Part shown: positions 44,389-55,765 of the stretch, piece after piece | How positions within the stretch are numbered: the stretch's first letter is position 1 | Layout of the letters: the number at the start of each line of letters is the position of its first letter | Source of the DNA: Lycorma delicatula | Lineage: Eukaryota; Arthropoda; Insecta; Hemiptera; Fulgoridae | DNA: 64,000 bases | NCBI RefSeq assembly: GCF_047948215.1 | Contig: NC_134464.1 | Coordinates: forward strand, 35,773,020-35,837,019 | Direction: 5' to 3' | Made by a program: the position numbers and the translations under genes | The notes under the pieces: generated by a model | Databases searched by the model: none | Seen by the model: the letters and a program-made list of their open reading frames with translations, nothing else | Told to the model about the DNA's origin: nothing

Positions 44389-44735
44389 TTATTTTATTTA
44401 TTTCCTAATGTGTACGTTGCAGTCTGTTCAATTAGTGAACGATAAGGAACGCCGCCCTCCCTCCATTGTGACTCAATTATGTAAGGATCACTTATATGAT
44501 GTGTAAATTAGGTGTAGTCGTACAAATTCAGGCCGACATTCCTGAGATGTATGGTTAATTGTACCCAACCATCGAAGTAACCGGTATCCAGTGTCTAGTA
44601 CTGAAATTCGTATAAAAGCAACTAACCTTTGCTAGGATTTGAACCTCAGGACCTTCCACTTCAAAAATAAGCTGTAAAGCAGGTAACCGTTAACGGTTTG
44701 GTGGTTTAGTTTACCACTAGACTAGCCCGGTGTCC
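44389..44735 (-). repeat. SINE2 with alternative tail
   Basis: The head and body match SINE2 (GGCCGACATTCCTGAGATG, GGTTAATTGTACCCAACC, GTCTAGTACTGAAATTCG, TTTACCACTAGACTAGCCC). The tail instead reads, on the minus strand, CACAATGGAGGGAGGGCGGC then GAACAGACTGCAACGTACAC and an AAATAAAT end. The same tail follows the SINE2 body at 52083-52285. A GTTAACGG/TTACC duplication widens the head near 44680. Confidence 0.7.
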
Positions 44736-45727
44736 CGTTATATGACCAGGAAATATTTATGTAAACTTGGGTGAAATAATACCCAAAGTGTTATCGGCAG
44801 TGTAATAACGTTTTATGTTAGGGTCGGTGTACGTGAAGTGTGTGTGTTTTATAAAAATAATGGCGAACGAATTTAAATTGTTTTAAGAGAAAGGTTTTTT
44901 AATAAAAGTTCATATTACTGATAGTTCGTAAAAGCCATTTCTTCAAATAAGTTCATGACTTAAGGCTATTATGTTAGAATGAGAATGTATGGGGCTATTA
45001 AGTGCACTGTCACAGTTAATAATTGTGTTAACTGAAGAGCTGCTCCTCAAATAATTAATATAATTGTAGATTTCTTTTATCCTATATGTTACTATAACCA
45101 ACAATTTATTGTAAATTACGTATTACCGGTTTAACGCGTGTGGGAAGTAGAAATCATTATAATTTTTATTTTACAATTATAATCAGGAAATTTAATGTAG
45201 ATTGTAACTCGGTAAAAGTGTTTCATTTATTATTTAACTCATTAAATTTTAATTATAATTGTTAAATTTTATTATTATTATTGTTTGTTGCATTATCAGT
45301 TTCCGTAATTATTTTCTAATTGTTTCTGATGTATTCTTTCCCTTAATAATTTATATCATCTTCTTGGGTTTTAATTATCTTATAAAATCTTGGATGATTT
45401 ATATAAATGTAAATTCTGTTTTAATGTCTTTCTTTTCAGATTCATCTTAAAATTTGTTTATTTAAGAAATTATAAATTTATAATATTTTTCTTTAACTTC
45501 TTTTAAAATTTCTTCAGAAATCATAATATTTCTTTTCTTGATTTTTTTTTTTTTTTTTTTACCCATATTTCAAGTTTTACGTACCAAACCACACTAAATG
45601 TTTGGTTATAAATGCAAAAAATTAATGTATGTATGTTATTGTTTTTTTTTCAATTTCCCAGCTCTTTTAGTAAATACCAGAGGGAAATATTTTGTGTATA
45701 TTTTATACTTTTTTGATTTATTTGAAA
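44736..45727. other. No gene recognised
   Basis: AT-rich. A T run of about 20 lies at 45541-45560. Confidence 0.4.
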
Positions 45728-46440
45728 AAATCTGATGTGACACCATATATGACTTCCTAGTACGCCTATTAAATTACACATACTCTTTTTTTTTTTTAAT
45801 AAAAAGTACATAAAATTAATGAAATAAATTAATAAATTTGATATTTTTTCATAATTTTTTTTTATTATTATTTATTGTAAATGTTTTTGTTACAATCATA
45901 AGTTTATAATTATTAATAAATAAATATATTTAAATTAAAAAAAAAGATAAAAAAGAGAAGTCTGATTCGAACCGATGTGTCCGATTCGAACCCTTGTAAG
46001 ATCCAAATATTTCATTAATTAAAATTCTATTTGGCTGTAACTTTGGAACCAATGAAAATAAGTCACACATGATATATCGTTGAACTGCTATCAATGCAAA
46101 AATCATTGAATTGCAATGCAAAAGCTCTTATTACTGCAGTTAATAGAAAGTCCAAAATCCAATTTTTTTGGATTTTGAGCTCTTTCGGACACTTTTAGTG
46201 TCCGAAAAAGAAAGCTAGTTCAGTCGATTGTAATAAAAAAGAAAGGTGCACAACTAGATGTTACAACAGTCCTAAATCCAAAATTTCAATGTCCTACGGC
46301 TAATCGTTTTTTGAGTTACGCGAGCTACTATGTACGTTCGTACGTACAGACGTCACGCCGAAACTAATCAAAATGGATTCAATTATGGTCAAAACGGATA
46401 TTTCCGTTGAAATCTGAAAGATCGTACAAGAAAGTAAAAA
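45728..46440 (+). repeat. Dispersed repeat RB, copy C (full-length)
   Basis: Left edge TCTGATGTGACACCATATAT then GACTTCCTAGTACGCC. Middle block GGAACCAATGAAAATAAGTC and the hairpins AAAATCCAATTTTTTTGGATTTT (46155) and TTTCGGACACT/AGTGTCCGAAA (46184-46209). Right block CTACGGCTAATCG, CAGACGTCACGCC, TTCCGTTGAAATCTGA, ending GTACAAGAAAGTA. A small duplication of GATTCGAACC lies near 45965-45990. Confidence 0.75.
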
Positions 46441-48124
46441 TAATGACAAAATTGTACACGAAGCCTTCTGTGCTAAAGGTTGTTAATCTAACTTAGTTTT
46501 GTTATTGTACCTATTTCAGTTTTGTTATTTCCAATTAAGTATCGATGTTGTGTGTAGTAATTGGGATTCAGTAGAGAATTTTATGTTTATTCTAGTCTAT
46601 TCATTTGATTTATTTATTTATCTAAATAATGATTTTTATTAATGAATAATAAAAAAATGAAAATAAATTGCCAGTATTCTCGAAAAAAGTAACAGTTTTT
46701 CGACTTGTTCTGTTGATGAAAATTAAAAAGAAAGTTGAATAAATAAAGGTTCAGAAACCCTTCATTTTGAGTGTCGGGTAATGAAATATTTGGTCCTAAT
46801 TTCTGCGTCTTTGGTAAAATTAGGGCAGACTGTAATTCTTGCGACCTAAATTAATGGTTATATTTTGTGGTTTTGTATGAAAAGCGGAAATTTGAAAAAA
46901 GAAAATTACGTCCCAGAACCGTATTTTTAGTAATCTTTGAGAAGTTTAGGTAAAAGACAAAATTGGGGTCGAACACATCTTTTTTATGTTTGTCTTAAAA
47001 TAACTTAGTTAAATTGGTAAAATACATATAAATGGTTTTAAACAAAAAATTGTATAGAATTCGAATCTGAGTAAAATGGTATGAATAATGTTCACAGCAA
47101 CTAATTGCAACCTTAAAGCTTATTAAAAACGAAACATATCAAAATGTGGCAGATATCAACTAGGTATTTTATACGGAAAAAATTTTTCGTAATTATTAAA
47201 TTGAGGTGCTTCCCCCAGAAATTACAAAAAAACATATCATATTCATTCAAAATTTATATTTATTCATTTAATGATGTATTTTGGGTGTCGGAAAATAGAA
47301 AATTAATAAAAATTTATATAACCTAACCTAGCGGTGGCTAATCATGTATCGATGTATTGCGAAACGGCTACGTTAAACGGTTTACTTTCGTATTACTTAT
47401 GTTTGTTGAGTACACGAAAGGCGTTTTCTACAACGGAAAATGTGTCGATCTTCAATCAGTTTAATTTCGTTATTGCACGATGAACATTGTCTGTATTTCG
47501 CCAAAATGCCATGATTGTAAAAAAATTGTCTCACGTTATCAACCGTCTAAGAGAATTCAATAAGTGTAATAAATGTAAATGTATAATTTTAACATATACA
47601 TTTCAGGTCCAGCAGATTTTTTATTTTCATCCGTTGTAGTTCACTCTATTTACTTACTGAACGCTGTAAATTCTATAAAGAAAACTCAGAAAACTGAGAC
47701 GCCGTGTGAGTATAGGAGACAACAATGTAATGTAATGAATAAGATATAAATAATAAAAGCAGTGTAGCGAATAAGAAAGAATTCTACATTATCCAGAGGT
47801 GAGAATCTACATTATCGAGTGTATCAATATTCAAATATCTACTTTTCCGACACTTCATTTCCGTCAGAAAATACATTTCAAAAGATTTTACAACGATTTG
47901 AGTTTTTTTTTGTGATTTCGGGGTGGGGAACCTCAACTAAATAATTACCAAATTTTTTCAATATTATAAGGATTACAGGCCACAGAACCTTTGCGTCGGT
48001 ATTTTGATGCTTACGTACTACCGGATCACATTTATCTTTTTCAATATTCTTCTGAAAGGCAAGTTTGTATATTTCTTGATGATATCACCATAGAAGATTA
48101 AAGTTTGCGTGGGATACCTAAATG
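46441..48124. other. No gene recognised
   Basis: Mixed AT-rich sequence. No frame or repeat partner was noticed. Confidence 0.4.
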
Positions 48125-48206
48125 GAATTTTTTAGCGAGTGAAAAATTACATGACTGACCGGGATTCGCGACCTCCGGATAAACGGCCGAGACGCTACCA
48201 CTTCCA
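48125..48206 (-). repeat. SINE1 fragment
   Basis: GACTGACCGGGATTCG, CGACCTCCGGATAAACGG, CCGAGACGCTACCACTTCC. The B box is shortened. Confidence 0.7.
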
Positions 48207-48808
48207 AGTCCTATATCACAGATGTATGAATATACCGTTATATCTTTCTGAACTGAGATTTATTTAGTTCTTTCCAAGTATTATTCGAAACATTTACAAA
48301 TTGTTCCTTCTTTTGTGTACGTGCAAACCAATTCCAATTCTTTACAACAGCCAAAAAAAATTAATTTCTTACATTTCCTAGCCACGTAGAAATTACAAGG
48401 AATAAACAAACCGATAAATCTATCGAAAATGTATTAATCTATCTACCGATTTAACTACCAAGCTGTCATTCAAGCCAGAGATCATCTGGTTTGTTCTGAT
48501 TATAGATCATCTGTAAAGTATCGATTGAGATCTTTATTAGTACTTATCGATGAGAGCTGGTTTGACATGAAAATCTTCATTGTAGTTAAATTGTTGCTAC
48601 TAAATAATTGTTTTTCGTTTATATATCGAGTAAATTTGTTTATGTATATATTTATTTCATCTAGTAATTCTTGAGAATTTATACTAATTAATTGACGTTA
48701 ATAGGTTTCTCACGTTTTCCTTCTTTATTTTTATTTGGAAGTTGACACCATTTTTTTTTTCTGGATTATTTCGCTAAAGCTTGAAGCTTGTCCGCGGCAT
48801 ATGGATTT

Positions 48809-48898
48809 TTGTGTATGAAAAGTATCTCACCGGGATTCAAACTCTGTAACTTCGGATGAAAGGTGGAGACGCTACCAACCTGCCACGAAGATCGGCAG
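48809..48898 (-). repeat. SINE1 fragment
   Basis: CTCACCGGGATTCAAACTC, CTTCGGATGAAAGGTGGAG, ACGCTACCAACCTGCCACGA then AGATCGGCA. Confidence 0.75.
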
Positions 48899-48939
48899 AA
48901 TTAATCTTACACTCGGAATCGCTCTTTTAGATGTAACTA

Positions 48940-48942
<3 letters not shown>

Positions 48943-48972
<30 letters not shown>
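48943..48972. repeat. 30-nt T run
   Basis: Uninterrupted thymines. May be an inverted A tail of an unrecognised retroelement to its right, or a simple repeat. Confidence 0.9.
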
Positions 48973-48976
<4 letters not shown>

Positions 48977-49719
48977 GTTGTACAATGATTGAATTTTATT
49001 GTAATATTTAATATTATTTTATCATTAATAAAATTTATTTTTACATTCTAGTCCGAAAAATATATTACTTCTATCTGATAGATGTATTTGTATATATTTG
49101 TTACTGTATATGTAGGTTTTTTTTATTAATTAAATTTTTTTATAGTTATGATTATTATTTTTAACGGTGTACTGGTGCTGGAACTCCATTCCACTACTGC
49201 CTTTTTTGGAAAAATAAAAAATTGTACTTTCTCATAAAATTTGTTTTAATTTAAAGTCATACAAAATTTAATCAAAATTATAATAATCAGACCCCTCGAA
49301 AATGGTTCTTGCTTTTGGATATGATTTAACAAAGGACAAGAAAATAAATCGCTAGAAATCTAATTCATGAACAAATGTTAAAATTTTGATATGTAAAAGA
49401 TAAATTTGATTCTTCTCAATATATGATATCGAAATGAATGTGAATTATTCATAACATTTTCATGTAGCCAGCCAGCTTGTGGCTGTGAATCATATTATTG
49501 GTGTTTGCTACAGTACAATATCTATCGTTCAGTTACTGGAAAATATACGAGTGCACCTTTGATTAAGAATGTTTTACACCAATTTTGAGTTGTATTTTAA
49601 ATTTGGGTCTCATTATAATTTCTTTAATCGTTACTTTAATGATTTAAATTTATTCCTTTTTGCTATTAACTTTTTAGATAAAAAATTTAAAAAAAAAAAC
49701 GACTGCCAAAAACAAAAAC
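48973..49719. other. No gene recognised
   Basis: AT-rich up to the LINE target duplication. Confidence 0.4.
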
Positions 49720-49730
49720 ATTGTTCTTTA

Positions 49731-50828
49731 TTTTTTTTTTTTTGTCTTCAGTCATATTTGACTGGTTTGATGCAGCTCTCCAAGATTCCCTATCTAGTGC
49801 TAGTTGTTTCATTTCAGTATACCCTCTACATCCTACATCCCTAACAATTTGTTTTACATATTCCAAACGTGGCCTGCCTACACAATTTTTTCCTTCTACC
49901 TATCCTTCCAATATTAAAGCGACTATTCCAGGATGCCTTAGTATGTGGCCTATAAGTCTGTCTCTTCTTTTAACTATATTTTTTCCAAATGCTTCTTTCT
50001 TCATCAATTTGTCGCAATACCTCTTCATTTGTCACTTTATCCACCCATCTGATTTTTAACATTCTCCTATAGCACTACATTTCAAAAGCTTCTAATCTTT
50101 TCTTCTCAGATACTCCGATTGTCCAAGTTTCACTTCCATATAATGCGACACTCCAAACATATACTTTCAAAATCTTTTCCTGACATTTAAATTCATTTTT
50201 GATGTAAACAAATTATATTTCTTACTGAAGACTCGTTTAGCTTGTGCTATTCGGCATTTTATATCGCTCCTGCTTCGTTCATCTTTAGTAATTCTACTTC
50301 TCATACCTCCATAATCTTTTCTCCTCCTATTTTCACATTCAGTGGTCCATCTTTGTTATTTATACTACATTTCATTACTTTTGTTTTCTTCTTGTTTATT
50401 TTCATGCGATAGTTCTTGCGTAGGACTTCATCTATGCCGTTCATTGTTTCTTCTAAATCCTTTTTATTCTCGGCTAGAATTACTATATCATCAGCAAATC
50501 GTAGGATTTGTAAGTAGGATTTGTCAGTACCTTGTACTGTTACTCCGAATCTAAATTGTTCTTTAACATCATTAACTGCTAGATGCAGGTAAAGATTAAA
50601 AAGTAACGGAGATAGGGAACATCCTTGTCGGACTCCCTTTCTTATTACGGCTTCTTTCTTATGTTCTTCAATTATTACTGTTGCTGTTTGGTTCCTGTAC
50701 ATGTTAGCAATTGTTTTTCTATCTCTGTATTTGAACCCTAACCTTTTTAAAATGCTGAACATTTTATTCCAGTCTACGTTATCGAATGCCTTTTCTAGGT
50801 CTATAAACGCCAAGTATGTTGGTTTGTT
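49731..50828 (-). mobile_element. 5'-truncated endonuclease-RT LINE with target duplication
   Basis: Flanked by an 11-bp perfect repeat ATTGTTCTTTA (49720-49730 and 50829-50839). A 13-nt A tail (49731-49743 as T) marks the 3' end. Minus-strand coding from the 5' break: AFIDLEKAFDNVDWNKM, TATVIIEEHKKEAVIRKGVR, QGCSLSPLLFNLYLHLAVND, ILRFADDIVILAENKKDLEE (FADD catalytic pair intact), open for 170 codons (50813-50301). Then shifts and stops through VYVWSVALYGSETWTIG, RMLKIRWVDKVTNEEVLRQ and LEYVKQIVRDVGCRG to the tail. Endonuclease and first part of RT missing. The most recent LINE in the window. Confidence 0.95.
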
Positions 50829-50954
50829 ATTGTTCTTTAATGTAAGTATAACTTTTATACGATAATTAAAGAGCGTGCGGGTGACAATTTTGTGTGTAGT
50901 ATTTAAATATATAGTATAATTTGTTTTTCTATCATTATAAATTTATTTAAATAT

Positions 50955-51125
50955 ATATCACACTCTTGGTAACGTAAGGATTCCAACGCGGGATCATACA
51001 TCTAAATCGGTTCAGCCGTTGAGCTGCTACGCTGGAATAAACATACATACTCATACATATGTACATACACCCTAAATACATTACTCACTTTTGGGCAGTC
51101 TTGTAAAAAAAAAAAAACACTCGTT
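50955..51125 (-). repeat. Dispersed repeat RC, copy 2
   Basis: Inverted partner of 20970-21110: GGTAACGTAAGGATTCCAAC, ATCTAAATCGGTTCAGCCGT, CATACACCCTAAATACATTA, GGGCAGTCTTGTAAAA. Confidence 0.65.
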
Positions 51126-51832
51126 TTAATTACCTGAAATTATCATTATTTTGTGGTGATCAGGTGATTCTATTTAAATTTGCATTAAATTCACAAAAAT
51201 GAAAAAATTCGTCCTAAAAAAAGATGATCATAAAATTTATGTAATATGTGAAAGATATTACATTAACTTTTAATTATACATAAAATAAGATTAGATCGTA
51301 AAAGTTAAGGAAAATAACTTTTTTTTTTTTAAAGTGTAACCTTCTTTTATTAATATAAAAGAAGACTAGTCAGGTAATCCTGACTAGTTTTTCGAATGTT
51401 AACTGTTGAAAAACCGGTAATGCATTACATTCTAAGTTTACTTACTTTTAAAAACATATAGATCGTATGTGTCTTATAATTACATTATTTTTTGTTTATA
51501 CTAAGAGTAATTCACTAGAGTTAATTTTTAACGAGATAGAAACATTTGGTTACCAATGTATAAAATACATTTATTGCAAGCATGTATTTATAGCTTTTTA
51601 TATTTTTGTTTTAAATATTTTATAATTTTAATAATTTACAAAAAAAAAACTTGTATATTTAAATGAATTTATTTGCTTTGCATTATTTGCAAGTTAGTGC
51701 TAGAGAAAATAGAGAAAGAATTTCTCTTTGTTACTTTAAATTGAAATCGTTTGATATAATGTCTTTTATTGGATGCATTCCGTAGGTACAATGAGATTTT
51801 CTTTACAGAATGATATAAATGGTTTATTATTT
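51126..51832. other. No gene; one small hairpin
   Basis: AT-rich. 51365-51388 forms a perfect 10-bp stem (ACTAGTCAGG, loop TAAT, CCTGACTAGT) followed by T5. Its role is unknown. Confidence 0.45.
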
Positions 51833-52080
51833 CAGGCAATGAGCGCGCAAAGGCGATGTTGTGACAAGGAAGCTTGTTTTCAGCCTCCGTTCACCAATTG
51901 CGTCGCTTGGAATAATCTATTTCCTGAAGAAGGTGGTTCATGATGAGTGGCAAAGGAAATGGAATGCTATCATGAACAGTAACTTCCACCCAGTTAAAAT
52001 CACTGTGTCACCGTGGAGCACCTCGTACAGAAATAACCGTTGAGAGGAGGTTATTACCTGTCGTTTGCGAATAGGTCACT
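51833..52080 (+). pseudogene. LINE RNase H C-terminal fragment
   Basis: GNERAKAM opens the fragment (the usual end motif of LINE RNase H is GNERAD). A later frame has NFHPVKITVSPWSTSYRNNR, a stop, then EEVITCRLRIGH. The segment TVSPWxTSxRxNRxEEVVLxRLRIGHT is a familiar C-terminal signature of RNase H-bearing LINEs. It continues the part of the protein that ends at 14530, probably the same family. Both ends are truncated. The SINE2 piece follows directly. Confidence 0.75.
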
Positions 52081-52082
52081 AG

Positions 52083-52285
52083 TTGTAGGCACTATACCGG
52101 TGTACTTTGGTGGTTAGATTTAACCACACGTCTCAGAAATGATCGGCCTGAGTCTGTTCAAGATTACACCTCATTTACACGTGTTAACATATCATCCTCA
52201 TCTCGTTGGGCCTTGTGGTGGGGTGGTTGCTTATTGTTCACTAGCTCAGCAGATTGCAACGTACACATTAGGATGAAAAAACATA
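52083..52285 (+). repeat. SINE2 3' part with alternative tail
   Basis: CACTATACCGGTGTACTTTG, GATTTAACCACACGTCTCAG, ATGATCGGCCTGAGTCTGTT, CATATCATCCTCATCTCG, then GGCCTTGTGGTGGGGTGG and GATTGCAACGTACACATTAG with an A-rich end. The tail matches 44389-44475 (inverted), not the common SINE2 tail. Confidence 0.7.
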
Positions 52286-52560
52286 TAGAGATTGGAAAGG
52301 GTTAAACTGATTTCCCGTTAATTAAGACAGACGAAAAAATATGTCACTGATACGGATGGTTTTGATGGCCTTGAAATAATTTTTACTATTATATGTGTTC
52401 GCAATACTAAGTGTCCTGGGAAAGTGAGTATATCATAGAGAAGATGTTGGAATGGGAGGAGTGAAAGGACAGACCTTGAAGAACTGCATTTTAATAAAAT
52501 GTATTGAACTGTTTTATGATTATTAAAATAGTAGTAATTTATTTATTTTCCTAAGAACTT
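52286..52560. other. Unique spacer
   Basis: Nothing recognised. Confidence 0.35.
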
Positions 52561-52860
52561 TCCTACTCTACTAAAGGGAATTTGTATGTGTGGTGTCTGT
52601 CTGCGTGTGTATCCGTTCCCCTTAGCTTAGCACTGGAATGTACGTATCACCAGCGGAAAATCCCGATTCCTTAGTATATGTCTCGTGGTGTATATTTTTT
52701 ACATTATTATATATCGATATATATGTATGCGAAATATATATTAATAATATATTTTTTTTATTTATGTGATTTTTCTTCATAAAATAGTGAACTATAACCA
52801 AAAGGTAGGCACCGGGATGTACCGATCACCAGCGGAAAATCCCGATTCGTTAGTATCACA
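52561..52860 (+). repeat. Helitron-like 5' end repeat, copies 2 and 3
   Basis: 52561-52735 begins TCCTACTCTACTAAAGGGAA then TTTGTATGTG and repeats GCGGAAAATCCCGATTCCTT. A second inner block GTACCGATCACCAGCGGAAA lies at 52818-52860 after a short AT region, so the inner part is duplicated in tandem. Homologous to 13-240. Confidence 0.55.
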
Positions 52861-52972
52861 TCATTTATCTTATTCCCATGAGAGTCTGGCATAGGATGCT
52901 TGAGGTCATGTGAATATTGGCGTCATCTTTGGAGTGACTGGTTTCATAACAGGTCGCTTACAAACGTTAATA

Positions 52973-54308
52973 CAGTACGTTCGGAAAGTTGTGTGCACTT
53001 GATTATGAAAGTATATTAAGGAAATTTTATTAATTATTACTTTGTACTTTTATTTCATTATTTTATAGAAACAAGTATTATAGTTACTGGAATAGTTTAT
53101 AAAAGGTGTTGAATGTGATCTCCTTCAACATCAATACAACATGCATGCGCATGCGTTTCAATTTGTTTTCGAACACTTTAACCAACAGATGTTAATGTCT
53201 CGTACGTATGCTGTTTTAACATCGTAAATCCTGCTTGGTCTGTTACGATATACTGCTTGTTTCGCTGGCCTCCATAGAAAGTAATCTGGACGAGTCTCAT
53301 CGGGCGATCCTTCAGGACACAAAATCTTCGAAATGATTCGTTTCGAAGATATTTCGTAAAAAATTGATTGACTTGTTAAATGCGTGCACTGCGGTGCCAT
53401 GCTCTCGGAACAAACCGTGGTGATTGATTTCTACTTTTGTTAACTGACTAATGAAACTTTTGTTAACATCACAATAAGGATCACTATAACTATATTTTCA
53501 AAAAAGATTGTATCTACAATGCGTGTTCTACTCACATCGACAATCCAATTTTCGCTTGGTGTAAAGATGGTTCGTGGAATTCATGAGGGTTAGTTATCGG
53601 TCACAATCGTGTATTTTGTGAATTGTTATCTTCCCAGATGAAACCTCGCTTTATATGTAAAAAGTATAATGTCGGGGAAACAACGGAATGTTTGACAATA
53701 ATTTAGTCTTATGGCGTGATCTGTAGGTTTCAGTTCTTGAACACACATTACTTGTAGTGGAAAAGTAGTAGTCCTTTTCTTACAGCTTTATGTGGGTAGC
53801 AAGTCCGATATCTTGCTGCTGTGCCAACTTAACACATCGACTTTGACGGAATTTCAGCCATAGCATCAGAAATATCAAGCATCTTCTGTTCGTTTAGTTT
53901 AGGTGGCCTTCCACTTTGGTCAGTATCTTCAACAGAGCCTGTTGCCCGAAATTTTTCGATAGGAGTTCCAACTGCATTACGGCAAGGATCAGGAATATTT
54001 GGAAACTTTTCAGAAAACTTGTGCTTCACTAAATCATTATACTTTTCACCTTCTTAAAAGACGTGTTCAACGAGAAAAATGCGTTCTTCTATCAATAGAA
54101 GCATTACTTTTCTTGCAACTGTTGATTCCGATGGACGAAATAGCATAAAACGAAACGAAACACGTTCAATTACAACTCAACAACTGACGTCTTGTTTGTT
54201 ATTGAGAAACGCCCAACGAACCCGAAAGATAAATAACCTAACACCGAAAGAACAGAATGCATCACATAATTCTAAAGAATACTGCATACCGATTTTTTGA
54301 ACGCACTG
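52973..54308 (-). mobile_element. IS630/mariner-type transposon, short TIRs, decayed
   Basis: The left end CAGTACGTTCGGAAAGTTGT matches, inverted, the right end (minus strand CAGTGCGTTCAAAAAATCGG), and both continue TATGCA/TGTGCAC-like. A TA precedes the left end (52971-52972). The right flank reads TT then TA. About 1.34 kb. Encloses one decayed transposase gene on the minus strand. Confidence 0.78.
53158..54090 (-). pseudogene. IS630/mariner-type transposase, frameshifted
   Basis: Read from 54090 leftward: FLVEHVF, KHKFSEKFPNIPDPCRNAVG, TPIEKFRATGSVEDTDQSGR then PPKLNEQKMLDISDAM (the helix-turn-helix region). After a gap come FHYK/CVQELKPTDHAIRL, NNSQNTRL and NPHEFHEPSLHQAKIGLSM, FLRNIF, and finally DETRPDYFLWRPAKQAVYRN at 53300. 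The last is the SPDLTPxDFFLWG region with its Asp kept. The second catalytic Asp block (usually QQDGAxAH) reads REHGTAVHA, so that Asp is lost. Non-functional. Confidence 0.8.
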
Positions 54309-55012
54309 TTTAAATGGTCTGCAACTTTACAGATTGTCTAAATCCCGCTGTTTATTTTTTAAGTGTTGTTTTTTCGTCTTTTTAAGTAATAAAATCTTTT
54401 CACACCCCTATCCTGCTTATTTTTAATTTATATTGAAACACGTTAAAGATTATTTATTTTAAGAAATAATTTGTTTTTAATTTTGCATTTTCTTGGAAAT
54501 AAACCTTGTTTGGTTTGTGTTTAATTTCATTGAATTTCTTCCCGTATTGGACTTTTTTTAAAAATATTTCTTATAAAATTAAATCTCTTTTTTAGTGCGT
54601 CTTACGTTTTGGTTATTTAAGTAATAATAACTTACCTAGTTGTGTTTAACTATTAAAATTCGCCTAATTTCACTGCTATTGTTTTATAAATTATGTTTTT
54701 TTAGGTTTTAAATTTTTTTACTTTTTAATCTTCTTAACATCAAATGTTTTTTCACGGTTTTTTTTTGTATATTCTTCCAGGAAAATTATGAACCTTTTGT
54801 AAATAGTAAATTTAATTTCTATCTTTGCTTTAATCTGTATAAAGTATTTATTTATTTAAATATACTCTGTAAATTTATGTAAAAATAATTCATTTATATT
54901 ATTTTTTATATAATACTGCATAATTTTAATTTTCAAGGCGTTGTGTTTACTTAGTTTATGATTTTAAACAGAAATCCTTTCATATTTCTTGACGAAAAAC
55001 AAATGAAAAAAA
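54309..55012. other. No gene recognised
   Basis: AT-rich. Confidence 0.4.
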
Positions 55013-55765
55013 AATCCCTTTCAGCACGCCGGAAGACGGAGGTAGATTTCACCGGTGCTAAGTAGGAGATAAAAAAGATTTCTTAAAGTTAAGAAAAACT
55101 TTACATTTACTCAATATGACAACGGTTGCATGTTAAAAAAATGTTTCACATGTTTAGCCCCATCTTTTCACAATTCCAGCAATATTTTGGTCATCCCTTG
55201 CCGATCATTTCAAAACTTGTTTCACACAAAAAATTAGGTAATGTTTAAGAGGACTAACCATCTTTTTAAACCAATTCGATTCTTTGTCTATTAAAAAAGG
55301 TTTGATTATTTTTTATCTTCGAAACCCCATTTTTCCAACCCCTGGGCCAATGGTTAGTGATATCAAAAAATTTTCTTAAATAAACTTCAGGCGCTAATCC
55401 AAAGAATAGTAGGAACTTTAAACGAATTCGATATTTTACTAAATAGTAAAGTTATAGCGATACTTTATTTTTTCGATAAAGCCCTCCCATTTCTACCCCC
55501 ATGGTTTGATATTTCCGATTAACGAACTCAGTCGAGATTTTGGGTCGTTATATTTTATGTATCAATTTGAAAGTGATTGGCGCAAAATTATGGCAGTTAT
55601 CGTGTCCATAAGAAAGTGAAATATATATATAATAACTTTTGAATTGACGGTGATTTTGGGATGTGGGAGATGTGAAACGAAGATATATCGAAATTTTCCG
55701 GAAGTCAAATCGTGGTACCCATTACAATAGGTTACTTTCTCATGAAATTACCTAAAAATGGAGAA
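55013..55765 (+). repeat. Dispersed repeat RA, full copy
   Basis: Starts CCCTTTCAGCACGCCGGAAG, then GGTAGATTTCACCGGTGCTA. Ends GTACCCATTACAATAGGTTA with CATGAAATTACCTAAAAATG. It lacks the internal duplication seen at 8648-8725, so it is probably nearer the original. Confidence 0.82.

Noticed and set aside
49731..50828. LINE reading frame that runs into the poly(A) tail without a stop
   Set aside because: Comparison with 35190-36890 and 37991-38270 suggests that the original end had a TGA just before the tail. The open frame results from a two-base insertion in this copy.
54079..54300. 73-codon plus-strand frame
   Set aside because: Lies antisense over the transposon's 5' region and shows no similarity to a known protein.
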